A DNA stretch of 52,331 bases from Paracoccus wurundjeri (GCF_030678915.1 NZ_JAUUTZ010000031.1:1-52331), one strand, 5' to 3'; numbered from the stretch's first letter, positions 7,654 through 17,284 are shown. Notes: generated by a model not told the origin, from the letters alone. Made by a program: numbers and translations.

Positions 7654-9054
7654 ATGACGGATGTCACCAGCGGGGCGCATGCCCCGGCGGCCGGTCGCGC
7701 CGCGAATGCCTATTATTTCATCGCCTGGCGATGGCATTTCTACGCCGGGCTTTATGTTATCCCCTTCCTGCTGATGCTGGCCACCACCGGCCTGGTGATG
7801 CTGTGGATTTCCTGGGGGGCCGGGCTTGGCGCCGAACGCATGGCCGTGACGCCGGGCGGGACACCGCTTCCGGTAAGCGAGCTTCAGGCCGCCGCCGAGG
7901 CGGTCGCGCCCGGGGGCCGCGCCGTGCAATATGTCGCGCCGCTGGCGCCCGATCGCGTCGCCAGTTTCGCGGTGGAAACCGAAAGCGGCACGATCGGGAT
8001 CGCGCTTGATCCCTATAGCGGCAAGGTGATGCACGAATTCCCATGGCGGGCGGGCTGGTACGATTTCGCCAGCAATATCCACGGTTCTCTGATGCTGGGC
8101 ACTTTGGGCGACCGGCTGATCGAGATCGCCGCAAGCCTCGCCATCCTGCTGGTCGCGACCGGGCTTTATCTTCACTGGCCGCGGGGCGGCACGGGCTGGC
8201 GCGAAATATTCCTTCTTCGGCTGTCGGCCCGCGGACGCTCATTCTGGAAATCCCTGCATGGAACCCTTGGCGTCTGGATCTCGCTGATGTTGGTGGTTTT
8301 CCTGCTGTCGGGCCTTAGTTGGAGCGGGATCTGGGGCGAGCGGATCGTGCAGGCGTGGAACAGCTTCCCGGCCGAGAAAATGGCCGCCCCGCTATCTGAC
8401 GCAACCCATGCCGCCATGAATCACGACGGCGCGCATGAGGTTCCCTGGGGGCTGGAGCAGACGCCGATGCCAAGGTCAGGCTCGCTTGCCGGGTCCAGCG
8501 CGGTTACGGGCCATGTCGATATCGATGGTGTCGCGGAATTCGCCCGCGAACTGGGTTTCGTCGGTCGCTTCCAGATCAGTCTTCCCGGCGATGAAACCGG
8601 GGTCTGGACGGTCAGCCATGACAGCATGTCGAATGATGGGCCAAACCCTGCGGCGGACCAGACGATACATATCGACCAATATACCGGCAATGTGCTGGCC
8701 GATGTGCGATATTCCGACTACTCGCCCTATGCCAGGGCGATGGCCTGGGGCATCGCCTTCCACGAGGGCGATATGGGGGTCTGGAATCTTGTGCTGAACA
8801 CGGTTTTCTGCCTGTCGGTGATCCTGGTTTCCCTGTCCGGGCTGATCATGTGGTGGAAGCGCCGCCCCAGCGACCGGACCCGCCTTGCCGCACCGCCGAA
8901 ACCGCGCGATCTGCCGCTTTGGAAAGGCGCGGCCGCCCTTGTCGTCACGCTTGGGGTACTGTTCCCGATGGGCGGGCTTGCCATTCTGGCGGTGCTGATC
9001 ATGGATGCGACGCTGCTGCGGCTGCTGCCCAACGTGAAACGGGCCGTGTCGTAA
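7654..9054 (+). CDS. PepSY-associated transmembrane protein
   Basis: A 466-residue PepSY-TM protein: a first helix around residues 28-52 (WRWHFYAGLYVIPFLLMLATTGLVMLWI, quoted in part: HFYAGLYVIPFLLM), a periplasmic PepSY repeat, a helix pair near 145-170 and 205-225, a second PepSY-type region (VWTVSHDS, QTIHIDQYTG), and C-terminal helices. Family members are inner-membrane proteins often linked to ferric-siderophore reduction or copper handling. The pairing with DUF2946 fits a metal role. The start is preceded by GAGG. Directly after the stop is an odd G/C homopolymer tract. Confidence 0.85.
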   Translation: MTDVTSGAHAPAAGRAANAYYFIAWRWHFYAGLYVIPFLLMLATTGLVMLWISWGAGLGAERMAVTPGGTPLPVSELQAAAEAVAPGGRAVQYVAPLAPDRVASFAVETESGTIGIALDPYSGKVMHEFPWRAGWYDFASNIHGSLMLGTLGDRLIEIAASLAILLVATGLYLHWPRGGTGWREIFLLRLSARGRSFWKSLHGTLGVWISLMLVVFLLSGLSWSGIWGERIVQAWNSFPAEKMAAPLSDATHAAMNHDGAHEVPWGLEQTPMPRSGSLAGSSAVTGHVDIDGVAEFARELGFVGRFQISLPGDETGVWTVSHDSMSNDGPNPAADQTIHIDQYTGNVLADVRYSDYSPYARAMAWGIAFHEGDMGVWNLVLNTVFCLSVILVSLSGLIMWWKRRPSDRTRLAAPPKPRDLPLWKGAAALVVTLGVLFPMGGLAILAVLIMDATLLRLLPNVKRAVS

Positions 9055-9066
9055 TGCAGGGGCCGC

Positions 9067-9120
9067 GGGGGGGGGGGCCCGGGGCCGGCGCGCCCCCCCC
9101 CCCCCCCCCCCCCCCCGCCC
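9067..9120. repeat. G11/C24 homopolymer tract
   Basis: Eleven G (9067-9077) are followed by a GC-only segment and 24 C (9093-9116). The arms could pair as a very strong hairpin, so a GC-rich terminator behind the PepSY gene may be the real sequence underneath, but homopolymers this long are also typical of base-calling error. Exact length should not be trusted. Confidence 0.7.
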
Positions 9121-9269
9121 CGATCCCAGCCGCCCACTCTTCGCCCCCCTGTTCAAGCGACTGCAAGCGTCGCGGCAAGATCGGCATCATCTGCGGGCAG
9201 CCCGCTCCCAGCCTTTTACATCAGTAGAACTTGCGATCATACTGCGATCCGGAAGTTGAACATATCGAT

Positions 9270-10229
9270 ATGAGGTTCCAGTTGGGACAACGCCCAAGCA
9301 CCGGAAATCTGGAATTACGTCATCTGCGATATTTCCTGACCGTCGCGGAGGAAATGAGCTTCCGGCAGGCGGCAGAGCGCCTGAACATCGCGCAGCCGGG
9401 CCTGAGCCAGCAGATCAAGGCGCTGGAGCAGATCCTTCAGGTGACGTTGTTCGACCGCTCCCGGCGGCGTCTCAGGATGACGCTGGCCGGAGAGATGTTC
9501 ATGACCGAGATCCGCAAGATCATGCAGCAAGTCGAACGCGCGACCCAGATCGCCCAGCGCGCGTCACGCGGTGAAATCGGGCGGCTGGCGATCGGCTATG
9601 TGGGATCGGCGGCCTATACCGGGGTGCTGACCCGGCTGGTCGGCGGGTTTCGTGCAGATCATCCCCTGATCGAGCTTGAGATCTCGGAGCTCGAGATGCT
9701 TCAGCAACTGGAGGCGATCGCGCAAGGCACGCTGGATGTCGGTTTCATTCGTCCGCCGGTTCCCCTGCCCGAAGGCATCGCATCGGTTCCGGTTCTCAGC
9801 GAGGCATTGCTGATCGCCCTGCCCAGCATCCATGCGCATGCCTCCGAATCCTCCGTCGCCCTGTGCGATCTGCGGAACGAGGTCTTCATCACGCCACAAC
9901 ATCCGCATCAGGTCAGTTTCAACGCCCATACGGTCAATGCCTGCATGGCTGCAGGGTTCGAACCGCGCCTTGGCCCGCAGGGACGCGATTTCATGACCAT
10001 CGCAAGCATGGTTTCGGTCGGGCTTGGCGTGGCGCTCGTGCCGAAATCGGTGCGCTGCATCCAGTTGCCGAATGTCGTCTACCGGCCCCTTACCGGCGAT
10101 GTCCCGCGCGGGGATCTTGCGGTGGCGTTCCGGCGCGGCGATCCCTCGGTGGCGGTGAAGAATTTCATCTCGCTCGCGCGGAAACTTGCGAAACGGGCAG
10201 CGGACCCGTCCGAGCCGTCAGCTCTCTGA
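9270..10229 (+). CDS. LysR-family regulator, CbbR/BenM-like N-terminus
   Basis: A 319-residue LysR regulator. The helix-turn-helix (ELRHLRYFLTVAEE, FRQAAERLNIAQPGLSQQIK) is of the large BenM/CatM/CbbR-like group, and a LysR substrate domain follows. The ATG at 9270 is used; a TTG 39 bases upstream is in frame but no better supported. Its 3' end overlaps by 12 bases the 3' end of the convergent amidohydrolase gene. It may control that amidohydrolase and the P1 peptidase beyond, but this is only suggested by position. Confidence 0.88.
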   Translation: MRFQLGQRPSTGNLELRHLRYFLTVAEEMSFRQAAERLNIAQPGLSQQIKALEQILQVTLFDRSRRRLRMTLAGEMFMTEIRKIMQQVERATQIAQRASRGEIGRLAIGYVGSAAYTGVLTRLVGGFRADHPLIELEISELEMLQQLEAIAQGTLDVGFIRPPVPLPEGIASVPVLSEALLIALPSIHAHASESSVALCDLRNEVFITPQHPHQVSFNAHTVNACMAAGFEPRLGPQGRDFMTIASMVSVGLGVALVPKSVRCIQLPNVVYRPLTGDVPRGDLAVAFRRGDPSVAVKNFISLARKLAKRAADPSEPSAL

Positions 10230-11396
10230 CAGGCATTCCGCCAGCGTTTCCGAATACAGCCGGATGCCCATCGGGATCATCTCATCGCGGAAATCATATT
10301 CCGGCGTGTGAACCCCCGGCCGGTCCAGTCCCGCCCCAAGAAACACCATCGCCGAATGCGCGCCACCAAGACCGAAGCGCCCGAAATCCTCTGACGCGAC
10401 CGAGGGCAGGTTTTCGATACGGGGCGTCATTCCGGCACGTTCCAGACCCGCCGTCAGATGGGCCACGGCCTCGGGGGCATTGGTGCAGGCCAGAAACACG
10501 TCGTCATATCCCAGTTCATATTGCAAATCATGACGCCGCGCGACATCACGGATCAGGGTTTCCGCCTGCTCCACAAGGGCGTCCATCTGATCGTCCGCAA
10601 CGGTCCGCAAGGTCGCCATGATAAGCGCCTCGCCGGGCGCGACGCCATAGGATTCGGCTCCCATGGTCGCGTGGGTCAGGGTCACCATGGTGAAATCCGG
10701 CCCAAGCGGCTGGCCACTGCCAAGATTTTCCAGCGCCGGCATGATCTCGCACATCGCCTGCATCGGCGAGCGCCCGTCCGAAGGCCGCGAGGCATGGGCG
10801 GTGCTGCCGGTCAGCCGGATCCAGACCCCGCGTGAAGCGCAATTGGCAACCCCGATGCTGATCTTGCCGGTGCCGAATTCGATCCCCGGCATATTGTGCA
10901 GCGCAAAGGCCCAATCCGGCCTGATCCGGTCATAGCGCGGATCGGCAATGACGGCAGCCGCGCCCGAGCCATCCTCTTCCGCCGGCTGGAACATCAGCAC
11001 CACACGGCCGCTTGACGGAGGTTTGCGCGACAGGATGCGGGCGAAACCCAGCAGGATGGTCATATGGCCATCATGCCCGCAAAGATGCGCCTTCCCCGGC
11101 ACGGTCGAACGATGGGCGATCTCGCCCAGCTCCTGGATCGGCAAGGCATCGAGTTCGGCCCGGAACATGATCGTCGGGCCCGGCGCGCCGCTGTCGAAAA
11201 TGGCCGCGACCCCATGCCCGCCCAAACCGGTCAGCACGTGATCGGGGCGGGTTGACGCCAACATCTCGCAGACGCGGCGGGCGGTTTCCTGTTCTTCTCC
11301 GGGCAATTCGGGATTGCGGTGCAGGTCGCGGCGAAAAGCCGTCAATTCACGCAGATCCTCTTCGGTCGGATCGGGAAAGGTCAGACGGTTGGTCAT
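10218..11396 (-). CDS. M20D-family amidohydrolase
   Basis: A 392-residue metal-dependent amidohydrolase of the M20D/hippurate hydrolase group, which cleaves N-acyl or N-carbamoyl amino acids and short amide conjugates in the cytoplasm. The core LHRNPELPGEE, the metal-binding CGHDGH (near residue 109), FQPAEED with the catalytic Glu, a dimerisation domain, and SVASEDF near the C-terminus are all present. Length is normal. It reads divergently from the P1-peptidase gene, and a palindrome lies between them. Its exact substrate is not predictable from sequence. Confidence 0.9.
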   Translation of the reverse strand: MTNRLTFPDPTEEDLRELTAFRRDLHRNPELPGEEQETARRVCEMLASTRPDHVLTGLGGHGVAAIFDSGAPGPTIMFRAELDALPIQELGEIAHRSTVPGKAHLCGHDGHMTILLGFARILSRKPPSSGRVVLMFQPAEEDGSGAAAVIADPRYDRIRPDWAFALHNMPGIEFGTGKISIGVANCASRGVWIRLTGSTAHASRPSDGRSPMQAMCEIMPALENLGSGQPLGPDFTMVTLTHATMGAESYGVAPGEALIMATLRTVADDQMDALVEQAETLIRDVARRHDLQYELGYDDVFLACTNAPEAVAHLTAGLERAGMTPRIENLPSVASEDFGRFGLGGAHSAMVFLGAGLDRPGVHTPEYDFRDEMIPMGIRLYSETLAECLSES

Positions 11397-11489
11397 GTCG
11401 GTCAGTCGCTTTCAAAAGCATTCCACGAAAGTCACAAGCTTCGCCGGGATCGGCGGCAAGGTCCAGAGCGTCTTGCGGATATCACGGAA

Positions 11490-11507
11490 ATGCCGAAGGA
11501 TCGGCAT
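11490..11507. promoter_or_regulatory. Palindrome between amidohydrolase and P1 peptidase genes
   Basis: A perfect 7-bp inverted repeat, ATGCCGA then AGGA then TCGGCAT, in the divergent gap 11397-11578. It is a candidate operator for both genes, or a hairpin in the leader of the peptidase transcript. No binding protein can be named. Confidence 0.35.
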
Positions 11508-11578
11508 GCCCGCAGCATCCGGTGATGGGGGCGGTGATGCGGGTTCGGTAACGGCGGCGGCGCTCTGGGAGGGACAGG

Positions 11579-12610
11579 ATGAAGACAGCCAGGGATTGGG
11601 GGCTGATCCCGACCGGGATGAAGACCGGTACGATGAATGCCCTTACCGATGTGCCCGGTATCAGGGTCGGGCATTGCGATATCCGGGGACCGGGTCTGAT
11701 GACCGGCGTCACGGCGATCATCCCGCATGGCAAGGATATCTTCCGCCTGCGCCCCCGCGCGGCGGTCGAGGTGATCAATGGTTTCGGCAAATCCGCCGGG
11801 CTGATGCAGGTCGCTGAACTCGGCACGATCGAGACGCCTGTTATGCTGACCAACACTTTCGGCGTCGCCGCCTGCACCGAAATGCTTATCCGGCGCGCGA
11901 TCGCGGATAATCCGCAGATCGGCCGGGACTGGTCGACGGTGAACGCGCTGGTTTGCGAATGCAATGACGGCCAGATCAACGATATACAGGCGCTGGCCGT
12001 CACCCCCGATCATGCCGGAGCCGCTTTGGATGCCGCTTTGGACGGGCAATTTCCGCAGGGTTCCCGGGGTGCCGGGTCGGGGATGACCGCTTTTGGTTTC
12101 AAGGCCGGTATCGGCACCGCCTCGCGCTGTCTGGAGATCGGCGGCGGACATGTTCTTGCCGCCCTTGTTCTGGCGAATTTCGGGAATGCGGGCGATCTGA
12201 TCCTGCCGGATAGCCGGAGGCCCCGGCCGGCACGGCGCGCCGAGGCCGAACGGGGTTCGGTGATCGTGGTGATGGCCACCGATCTGCCGCTGGGCGACCG
12301 TCAGCTTCAGCGGGTAGCGCGGCGGGGTGGCGCTGGTCTTGCACGGCTGGGCGCTTTCTGGGGTCACGGCAGCGGCGATATCGTGCTGTGCTTCACCACC
12401 GCCGATCCGGTCGTGTTTCCGGCCGATGCGGATGTCGTGACCCAGGGGCGGCTGTCGGATGAACATATCGATCTGGTCTTCCGCGCCGCCGCCGAGACCA
12501 CGCAGGAGGCTGTTCTGAACGCGCTGTGCTTTGCGGAACCGGCTCAGGGCCGCAATGGCCGGATCTTTCCTGCTTTGTCGGACTGGCTGAAGCAGAATCC
12601 GTTGTCGTGA
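11579..12610 (+). CDS. P1-family peptidase (DmpA / L-aminopeptidase D-esterase type)
   Basis: A 343-residue self-processing Ntn-like hydrolase of the S58/P1 family, including DmpA and BapA, which release N-terminal residues, often D- or beta-amino acids, from peptides and amides. The pattern NALTDVPGIRVGH at the start, TNTFGVAA, and the GAGSGMTAFGFKAGIG region are present. Ser227 in ERGSVIVV is the expected nucleophile, with self-cleavage at Gly226-Ser227. The GGGAGGG site supports the start. No signal peptide is seen. With the divergent amidohydrolase it suggests use of unusual peptides or amides. Confidence 0.9.
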   Translation: MKTARDWGLIPTGMKTGTMNALTDVPGIRVGHCDIRGPGLMTGVTAIIPHGKDIFRLRPRAAVEVINGFGKSAGLMQVAELGTIETPVMLTNTFGVAACTEMLIRRAIADNPQIGRDWSTVNALVCECNDGQINDIQALAVTPDHAGAALDAALDGQFPQGSRGAGSGMTAFGFKAGIGTASRCLEIGGGHVLAALVLANFGNAGDLILPDSRRPRPARRAEAERGSVIVVMATDLPLGDRQLQRVARRGGAGLARLGAFWGHGSGDIVLCFTTADPVVFPADADVVTQGRLSDEHIDLVFRAAAETTQEAVLNALCFAEPAQGRNGRIFPALSDWLKQNPLS

Positions 12611-12657
12611 AGATCATCGCGGAATTTGCCAAAAGGCGATCTTGCGGGGCTTGCCAT

Positions 12658-13605
12658 TCATGATGGCGTGACAGGCGGCTGGCCGGCACGTTCCGAAGCG
12701 GCCCGCCATAGTGCCTCGACTGCGCCGACGCGATTGCCAGAGTGGCGATAAAGCCGCACATCCAGATCCAGCGTCCAGCGGCTGTCATCCGACGCCGGGA
12801 CCAGACGGCCCGCCCGGATATCCTCGTGCACCAGCCTTTCCGGCAACCAGCAAAGGCCCGCGCCCGATATCGCCATGCTCATCAGCCCTGCGCTTATCGT
12901 GTTCTCATGCGTGACGCGTTTCCGGAAGGAAGGGCGCTGCGCAAGCAATCGCAGCAGTGCGATGCCGAAGAACGAGTTCAGGCCATAGCTGAGATAAGGC
13001 ACCTGTATGCCCGATGTGATGGCCCGGTCCAGAATGCCCTTGCCGGACAGCGTGCCCGTATCGGTATGCAGCAAGGGCGCGGCAAGCGGGATCAGCCTGT
13101 CGCCTGCGATGGTGAGATAGGGAAATCTGCTGCGATCCAGATGAAACGGAACGATCGGATGCGCATAGGTCAGAAAGAAATCCGCTTCATCCGCGACAAG
13201 CGCGTCAAGATTCGCCTCGATGCCGCCGCGATCCGGCAGCAGCGATGTCGAAAAACTCCGGCCTTCCGTCTGCAGTTTGCCCAGCCATTCGGGAAACACC
13301 GTGACGGTCAGCGTGTGAAGCGCGGCGAAGCGGATCAGGCCCGGGCCTGCCGACGGGCCCAATGTCTCGCGCAGGCCGTAATAGGTGCGGATCGTCTCGC
13401 GGGCGACAGGCAGGAATTGCTGGCCCGCAGGCGTCAGTTCAGGCGGCAGCGTGGCGCGACTGATCAGGATCGTTCCCAGCCATGTCTCAAGCTGCTTGAT
13501 CCTTCGGCTGAATGCCGGCTGGGTGACGTTCCGCTGCTCTGCCGCGCGTGAAAAGCTTGATGTGTCGACAAGTGAGACGAAATCCTCAAGCCATTTGATC
13601 TCCAT
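12658..13605 (-). CDS. LysR-family regulator
   Basis: A 315-residue LysR regulator with the helix-turn-helix at the extreme N-terminus (MEIKWLEDFVSLVDTSSFSR, RNVTQPAFSRRIKQLE) and a substrate-binding domain after it. A strong GGAGGGGAGG site precedes the ATG. It reads divergently from the YtcJ-amidohydrolase/Dpp operon, and the AT-rich gap between them contains a perfect dyad, so it most likely controls that operon and itself. Confidence 0.9.
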   Translation of the reverse strand: MEIKWLEDFVSLVDTSSFSRAAEQRNVTQPAFSRRIKQLETWLGTILISRATLPPELTPAGQQFLPVARETIRTYYGLRETLGPSAGPGLIRFAALHTLTVTVFPEWLGKLQTEGRSFSTSLLPDRGGIEANLDALVADEADFFLTYAHPIVPFHLDRSRFPYLTIAGDRLIPLAAPLLHTDTGTLSGKGILDRAITSGIQVPYLSYGLNSFFGIALLRLLAQRPSFRKRVTHENTISAGLMSMAISGAGLCWLPERLVHEDIRAGRLVPASDDSRWTLDLDVRLYRHSGNRVGAVEALWRAASERAGQPPVTPS

Positions 13606-13641
13606 CCTCCCCTCCGTTTTTTCACTTGTAATTCATTATTT

Positions 13642-13657
13642 TTGCATGGTTATGCAA
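13642..13657. promoter_or_regulatory. Dyad operator candidate, LysR / YtcJ-Dpp operon
   Basis: A perfect palindrome TTGCAT-GGTT-ATGCAA lies 37 bp upstream of the LysR start, in an AT-rich stretch unlike the GC-rich surroundings. Further TGCAT copies occur at 13662 and about 13689. This is what a LysR autoregulatory and activation site would look like in a divergent promoter. Confidence 0.45.
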
Positions 13658-13870
13658 TAAATGCATCATATATTGCCGTAAGTGTATTTGCATGATGAAT
13701 GCCAAGCTTTCAGGGTAGGGCGAAACAGACCGGTCTCCAGACTGGCGCGACACGGACAGAAAGTTCAGGTCAATCAGGGCCTTACGCCTTTTGCCGCCGG
13801 GCGAGGCATTCTGACTGGATATGTCGTGCATATTGGTGGCGGTTTCCAACCAGCAACCGAGGTGCAATCG

Positions 13871-15496
13871 ATGTCATCCAATGTCCACGCTGATCTGATC
13901 CTTGTGAACGGTAAGATATGGCGTGGTCGGAATGACGGGACCTGTAGCGCCGTCGCGATCTGGCAGGGCAAGGTTCTGGCGACAGGATCGGATGACGAGA
14001 TGCTGTCGCTGAAAGGGGACCGCAGCGAGGTGATCGATCTTCAGGGCCGCTTCGCCTGTCCCGGACTGATCGACAATCACCTTCACCTGATCTCGACCGG
14101 GCTGGTGATGGGTTGGGTGAATGTGACGCCGGAAGCGGCGCCTACGCTCGAGGCTTTGCTGGCGCAGGTCGCCGCGCGGGTTGCGGAAACGCCGCCGGGA
14201 AACTGGATCCGCGCGCGCGGCTATGATCAGGTCAAGCTGGATACCGGCCGCCATCCGACACGCGACGATCTGGACCGGGTCGCACCGGATCACCCGGTGG
14301 TGGTGACGCGGGCCTGCGGTCATATCTCGGTAGTGAATTCGAAGGCGCTGGAACTGGCCGGGGTGACCGGGGATACGCCGACGCCGGAAGGGGCGGTGAT
14401 CGGGCGTGACGGGAACCGGCTGAACGGCTTGCTGGCCGAGAATGCGCAGGCATTGGTGACATCCGCCATCCCTCGCTGCAAATTCGACGATCTGGTGGCT
14501 GCCATCGAACGCGCGGGCAGGCATCTGCTTGCCTTCGGTATCACCAGTTGCATGGATGCCGCCGTCGGGCAGATCGCGGGGATGGACGAAATCCGCGCCT
14601 ATCAGGCGGCAAGATTGCAGAATCGCCTGCCGGTCCGGGTCTGGCTGACCATCCTTGGCGATCCGGACGGCTCTATCGTCGAGGAATGCTGGCGCGCGGG
14701 GCTGATATCGGGCGTGGGCGACGACCTGCTGCGCATGGGCGGGGTGAAAATCTTTCTCGATGGCTCCGCAGGTGGCCGGACCGCGTGGATGAAGGCGCCC
14801 TATGTGAACGAGCCCGACAATCTGGGGGTCCAGATGCTTCCCGACAGCGAGGTCGAGGCGCTTGTCAAATCCTGTCACGACCGGGGATATCAGATGGCCT
14901 GTCACGCCATTGGCGACGGCGCGATCGAGCAGTTGATCACCGCCTATGAAAAGGCGCTGGCCGACAATCCCGATCCTGACCGCCGCCACCGCGTCGAGCA
15001 TTGCGGATACTCGACTCCCGAGCAAGAGGAACGGATGCGCGCCGCCGGTATCTTGCCCGCGCCGCAGCAGGCTTTCATTCATAATTTCGGCGACAGCTAC
15101 CTGTCGGTCCTTGGCGAGGAACGGGGTCTTCGTTCCTATCCGATCGGGACATGGATGCGCGCGGGAATGCGCCCGTCGACCGGTTCGGATTCGCCGGTCT
15201 GCTCGCCCAATCCCTTCCATGATCTTCACGCGATGCGCACACGCAAGACCGTTGGCGGCACGGTATTGGGCGCCGATGAACGCCTGAGCGCGGCCGAGGC
15301 GTTGCAGGTCTATACCGAAAATGGTGCCTGGTCGCAGAAGGCCGAGAACGTCAAGGGCCGGCTGGTGCCGGGGCAATGGGCGGATATCGCCGTCTTCGAT
15401 CAGGATCTGCTGGGTGACGATACCGATATCCTGCTGACACAGACCGGTTGCCTTTTGACCATCCTTGCCGGCAAGGTGGTTCACGACGCGCGATAA
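13871..15496 (+). CDS. YtcJ-like amidohydrolase
   Basis: A 541-residue metal-dependent amidohydrolase (amidohydrolase 3 family). Metal motifs in order are NHLHL near residue 77, VEHC, HAIGDGAIEQ and a C-terminal GSDSPVC with the catalytic Asp, plus KIFLDGSAGGRT with the usual bridging lysine position. YtcJ-type enzymes hydrolyse amides or N-formyl groups. The frame is open 63 codons upstream, but the start at 13871 has GAGG eight bases before and begins at the family's usual ADLILVNGKIW strand. It is the first gene of an operon with a peptide-type ABC importer, so its substrate is probably imported by it. Confidence 0.88.
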   Translation: MSSNVHADLILVNGKIWRGRNDGTCSAVAIWQGKVLATGSDDEMLSLKGDRSEVIDLQGRFACPGLIDNHLHLISTGLVMGWVNVTPEAAPTLEALLAQVAARVAETPPGNWIRARGYDQVKLDTGRHPTRDDLDRVAPDHPVVVTRACGHISVVNSKALELAGVTGDTPTPEGAVIGRDGNRLNGLLAENAQALVTSAIPRCKFDDLVAAIERAGRHLLAFGITSCMDAAVGQIAGMDEIRAYQAARLQNRLPVRVWLTILGDPDGSIVEECWRAGLISGVGDDLLRMGGVKIFLDGSAGGRTAWMKAPYVNEPDNLGVQMLPDSEVEALVKSCHDRGYQMACHAIGDGAIEQLITAYEKALADNPDPDRRHRVEHCGYSTPEQEERMRAAGILPAPQQAFIHNFGDSYLSVLGEERGLRSYPIGTWMRAGMRPSTGSDSPVCSPNPFHDLHAMRTRKTVGGTVLGADERLSAAEALQVYTENGAWSQKAENVKGRLVPGQWADIAVFDQDLLGDDTDILLTQTGCLLTILAGKVVHDAR

Positions 15497-15593
15497 TGAA
15501 ACGACTTGTCAGCCGCGGCCCCGACGCCGCGGCGCAATTACAGAAGCAATGCCGCATCATCAGAAAAACCGCGGCGCTTACAGGGAGACTAGC

Positions 15594-17183
15594 ATGTTCA
15601 AAAGGATTTCACTTGCCGGAGTTCTGGCGCTTGGCACCGCAATCTGCGCCTTCGCGGAAGAACCGCGACATGGCGGGACGCTGAATTTCACGGCGCCATA
15701 CGGATCGAATTTCGCAACGCTGGATATCCACTCGAGCCCCAGCATTCAGGAGATGTTCATCTCGCAGGCAATCCATCGGACATTGTATTCATGGGACGCG
15801 ACCGCGAACGAACCGGTTCTTGAACTTGCGACATCGGTCGATGTTTCGGATGACGGTCTCGTCTATACCTACCACCTGCTGCCCGACGCGGTGTTCCATA
15901 ACGGCGACCCGCTGACGGCGGATGACGTGATCTTCAGCTACAAGCGGATCGCCGATCCCGCGAATGCCTTTCCGGGCGCGCGGCGGATCAGTACAATCAA
16001 GGGCGGTGCGGAATTCATCGCGGGCGAGACCGACGAGATCGAGGGCCTGAAGAAGATCGACGACAAGACGCTTGAGATCACTTTCACCACGCCGGCCAAT
16101 CCGGGTTTCGCCCTGATGGAAAACAACATGGCGATCTATCCCTCGAATGTCGACGTGGCGACGCAGGCGACCGAACCCGTGGGTCTTGGCCCCTTCGTGT
16201 TCAAGCAACATGTTCCCGGTTCGCAGGTGGTGGTCGAGAAATTCGAGGATTATTACGAAGATGACAAACCCTATCTCGACCGCGTGAATATCATCCTGAT
16301 GGCCGAAGGCAGCGCCCGCGACGTGGCCTTCCGCAATCAGGAGGTGGACGTATCAATCCTGGGATCGACGCAATATCAATCCTATCAGGAAGATCCCGCG
16401 CTTCAGGAGCACCTGCTTGAGGTGGCCGAGGTCTTTACCCGGAATATCGGTTTCAGCCCGGAATTCGAACCGTTTCAGGACAAGCGGGTCCGGCAGGCGA
16501 TCAATCATGCCATCAATTCGCCGCTGATCATCGAAAGGCTGCTGAAGGACAAGGCCTATCCGGCGGTGGGATGGCTGCCGATGTCCCTGAGCGCATTCGA
16601 CAAGGAAAGGAAGCCTTATGAATACGATCCCGAAAAGGCCAAGGCGCTGCTGGCAGAGGCAGGCTACGAGGACGGGTTCGAATTCGAAGTGACGGCGACG
16701 CCGGACGAAAGCTGGGGCGTTCCGATCGTCGAGGCGATCCTGCCGATGCTGAACGAGGTCGGCATAACCGTCAGGCCCAAGCCGATCGAAAGCGCGGCCC
16801 TTGGCGAAACCGTGTCTTCCGGCGATTTCCAGGCGTTCATCTGGTCCAACCAGACCGGCCCCGACCCGCTGAGCGTGCTGCGATGCTTCTACTCCAAGAC
16901 CGCTCAAAGCTCCTGTAATTACACTGCCTTCTCGAACCCGGAATTCGACGCCCTGTTCGAAGAGGCCGAAGCAGAACTTGATCCCGAAAAACAGACCGAC
17001 CTGCTGCGTCAGGCCAACAACCTGTTGCAGGACGAGGCGCCGGTCTGGTTCTTCAACTACAACAAGGCGGTCATGGCCTATCAGCCCTGGGTGCATGGGC
17101 TGGTGCCCAATGCGAATGAACTGGCGTTGCAGCCCTATGAACTGATCTGGCTGGACGAAAGCGCGCCCGAATCGCGTCAGTAA
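15594..17183 (+). CDS. ABC importer substrate-binding protein (SBP_bac_5)
   Basis: A 529-residue periplasmic binding protein of the peptide/nickel/opine class, with a Sec signal peptide (MFKRISLAGVLALGTAICAFA). Family marks include the ELATSVDVSDDGLVYTYHL region, FHNGDPLTADDVIFSYKR near residue 100, and the C-terminal substrate-lobe. The start has GGGAGA five bases upstream. It lies 97 bases after the YtcJ gene and is followed by a hairpin and then two permeases and two ATPases, giving a complete Dpp-like importer. Confidence 0.92.
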   Translation: MFKRISLAGVLALGTAICAFAEEPRHGGTLNFTAPYGSNFATLDIHSSPSIQEMFISQAIHRTLYSWDATANEPVLELATSVDVSDDGLVYTYHLLPDAVFHNGDPLTADDVIFSYKRIADPANAFPGARRISTIKGGAEFIAGETDEIEGLKKIDDKTLEITFTTPANPGFALMENNMAIYPSNVDVATQATEPVGLGPFVFKQHVPGSQVVVEKFEDYYEDDKPYLDRVNIILMAEGSARDVAFRNQEVDVSILGSTQYQSYQEDPALQEHLLEVAEVFTRNIGFSPEFEPFQDKRVRQAINHAINSPLIIERLLKDKAYPAVGWLPMSLSAFDKERKPYEYDPEKAKALLAEAGYEDGFEFEVTATPDESWGVPIVEAILPMLNEVGITVRPKPIESAALGETVSSGDFQAFIWSNQTGPDPLSVLRCFYSKTAQSSCNYTAFSNPEFDALFEEAEAELDPEKQTDLLRQANNLLQDEAPVWFFNYNKAVMAYQPWVHGLVPNANELALQPYELIWLDESAPESRQ

Positions 17184-17192
17184 GGGAACTCG

Positions 17193-17216
17193 GCCACCGC
17201 CCCCGGCGGCGGTGGC
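17193..17216 (+). terminator. Hairpin after the binding-protein gene
   Basis: A perfect 9-bp stem (GCCACCGCC / GGCGGTGGC) with a 6-base loop, 9 bases after the stop codon of the binding protein and 68 bases before the first permease. No U tract follows. It fits an mRNA-stabilising or partial-termination hairpin that raises binding-protein level over permease, as in many ABC operons. Confidence 0.55.
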
Positions 17217-17284
17217 GGCCATATGTCCCGCCCGGCGCCGTTATATCCGGTGATGGCGGACAGCCCCTCTGAACAAGGCTGAGC

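Noticed and set aside
13874..15484. Minus-strand open frame of 536 codons over the YtcJ gene
   Set aside because: Shadow of the amidohydrolase, which has all metal motifs; no ribosome site or domain in the antisense frame.
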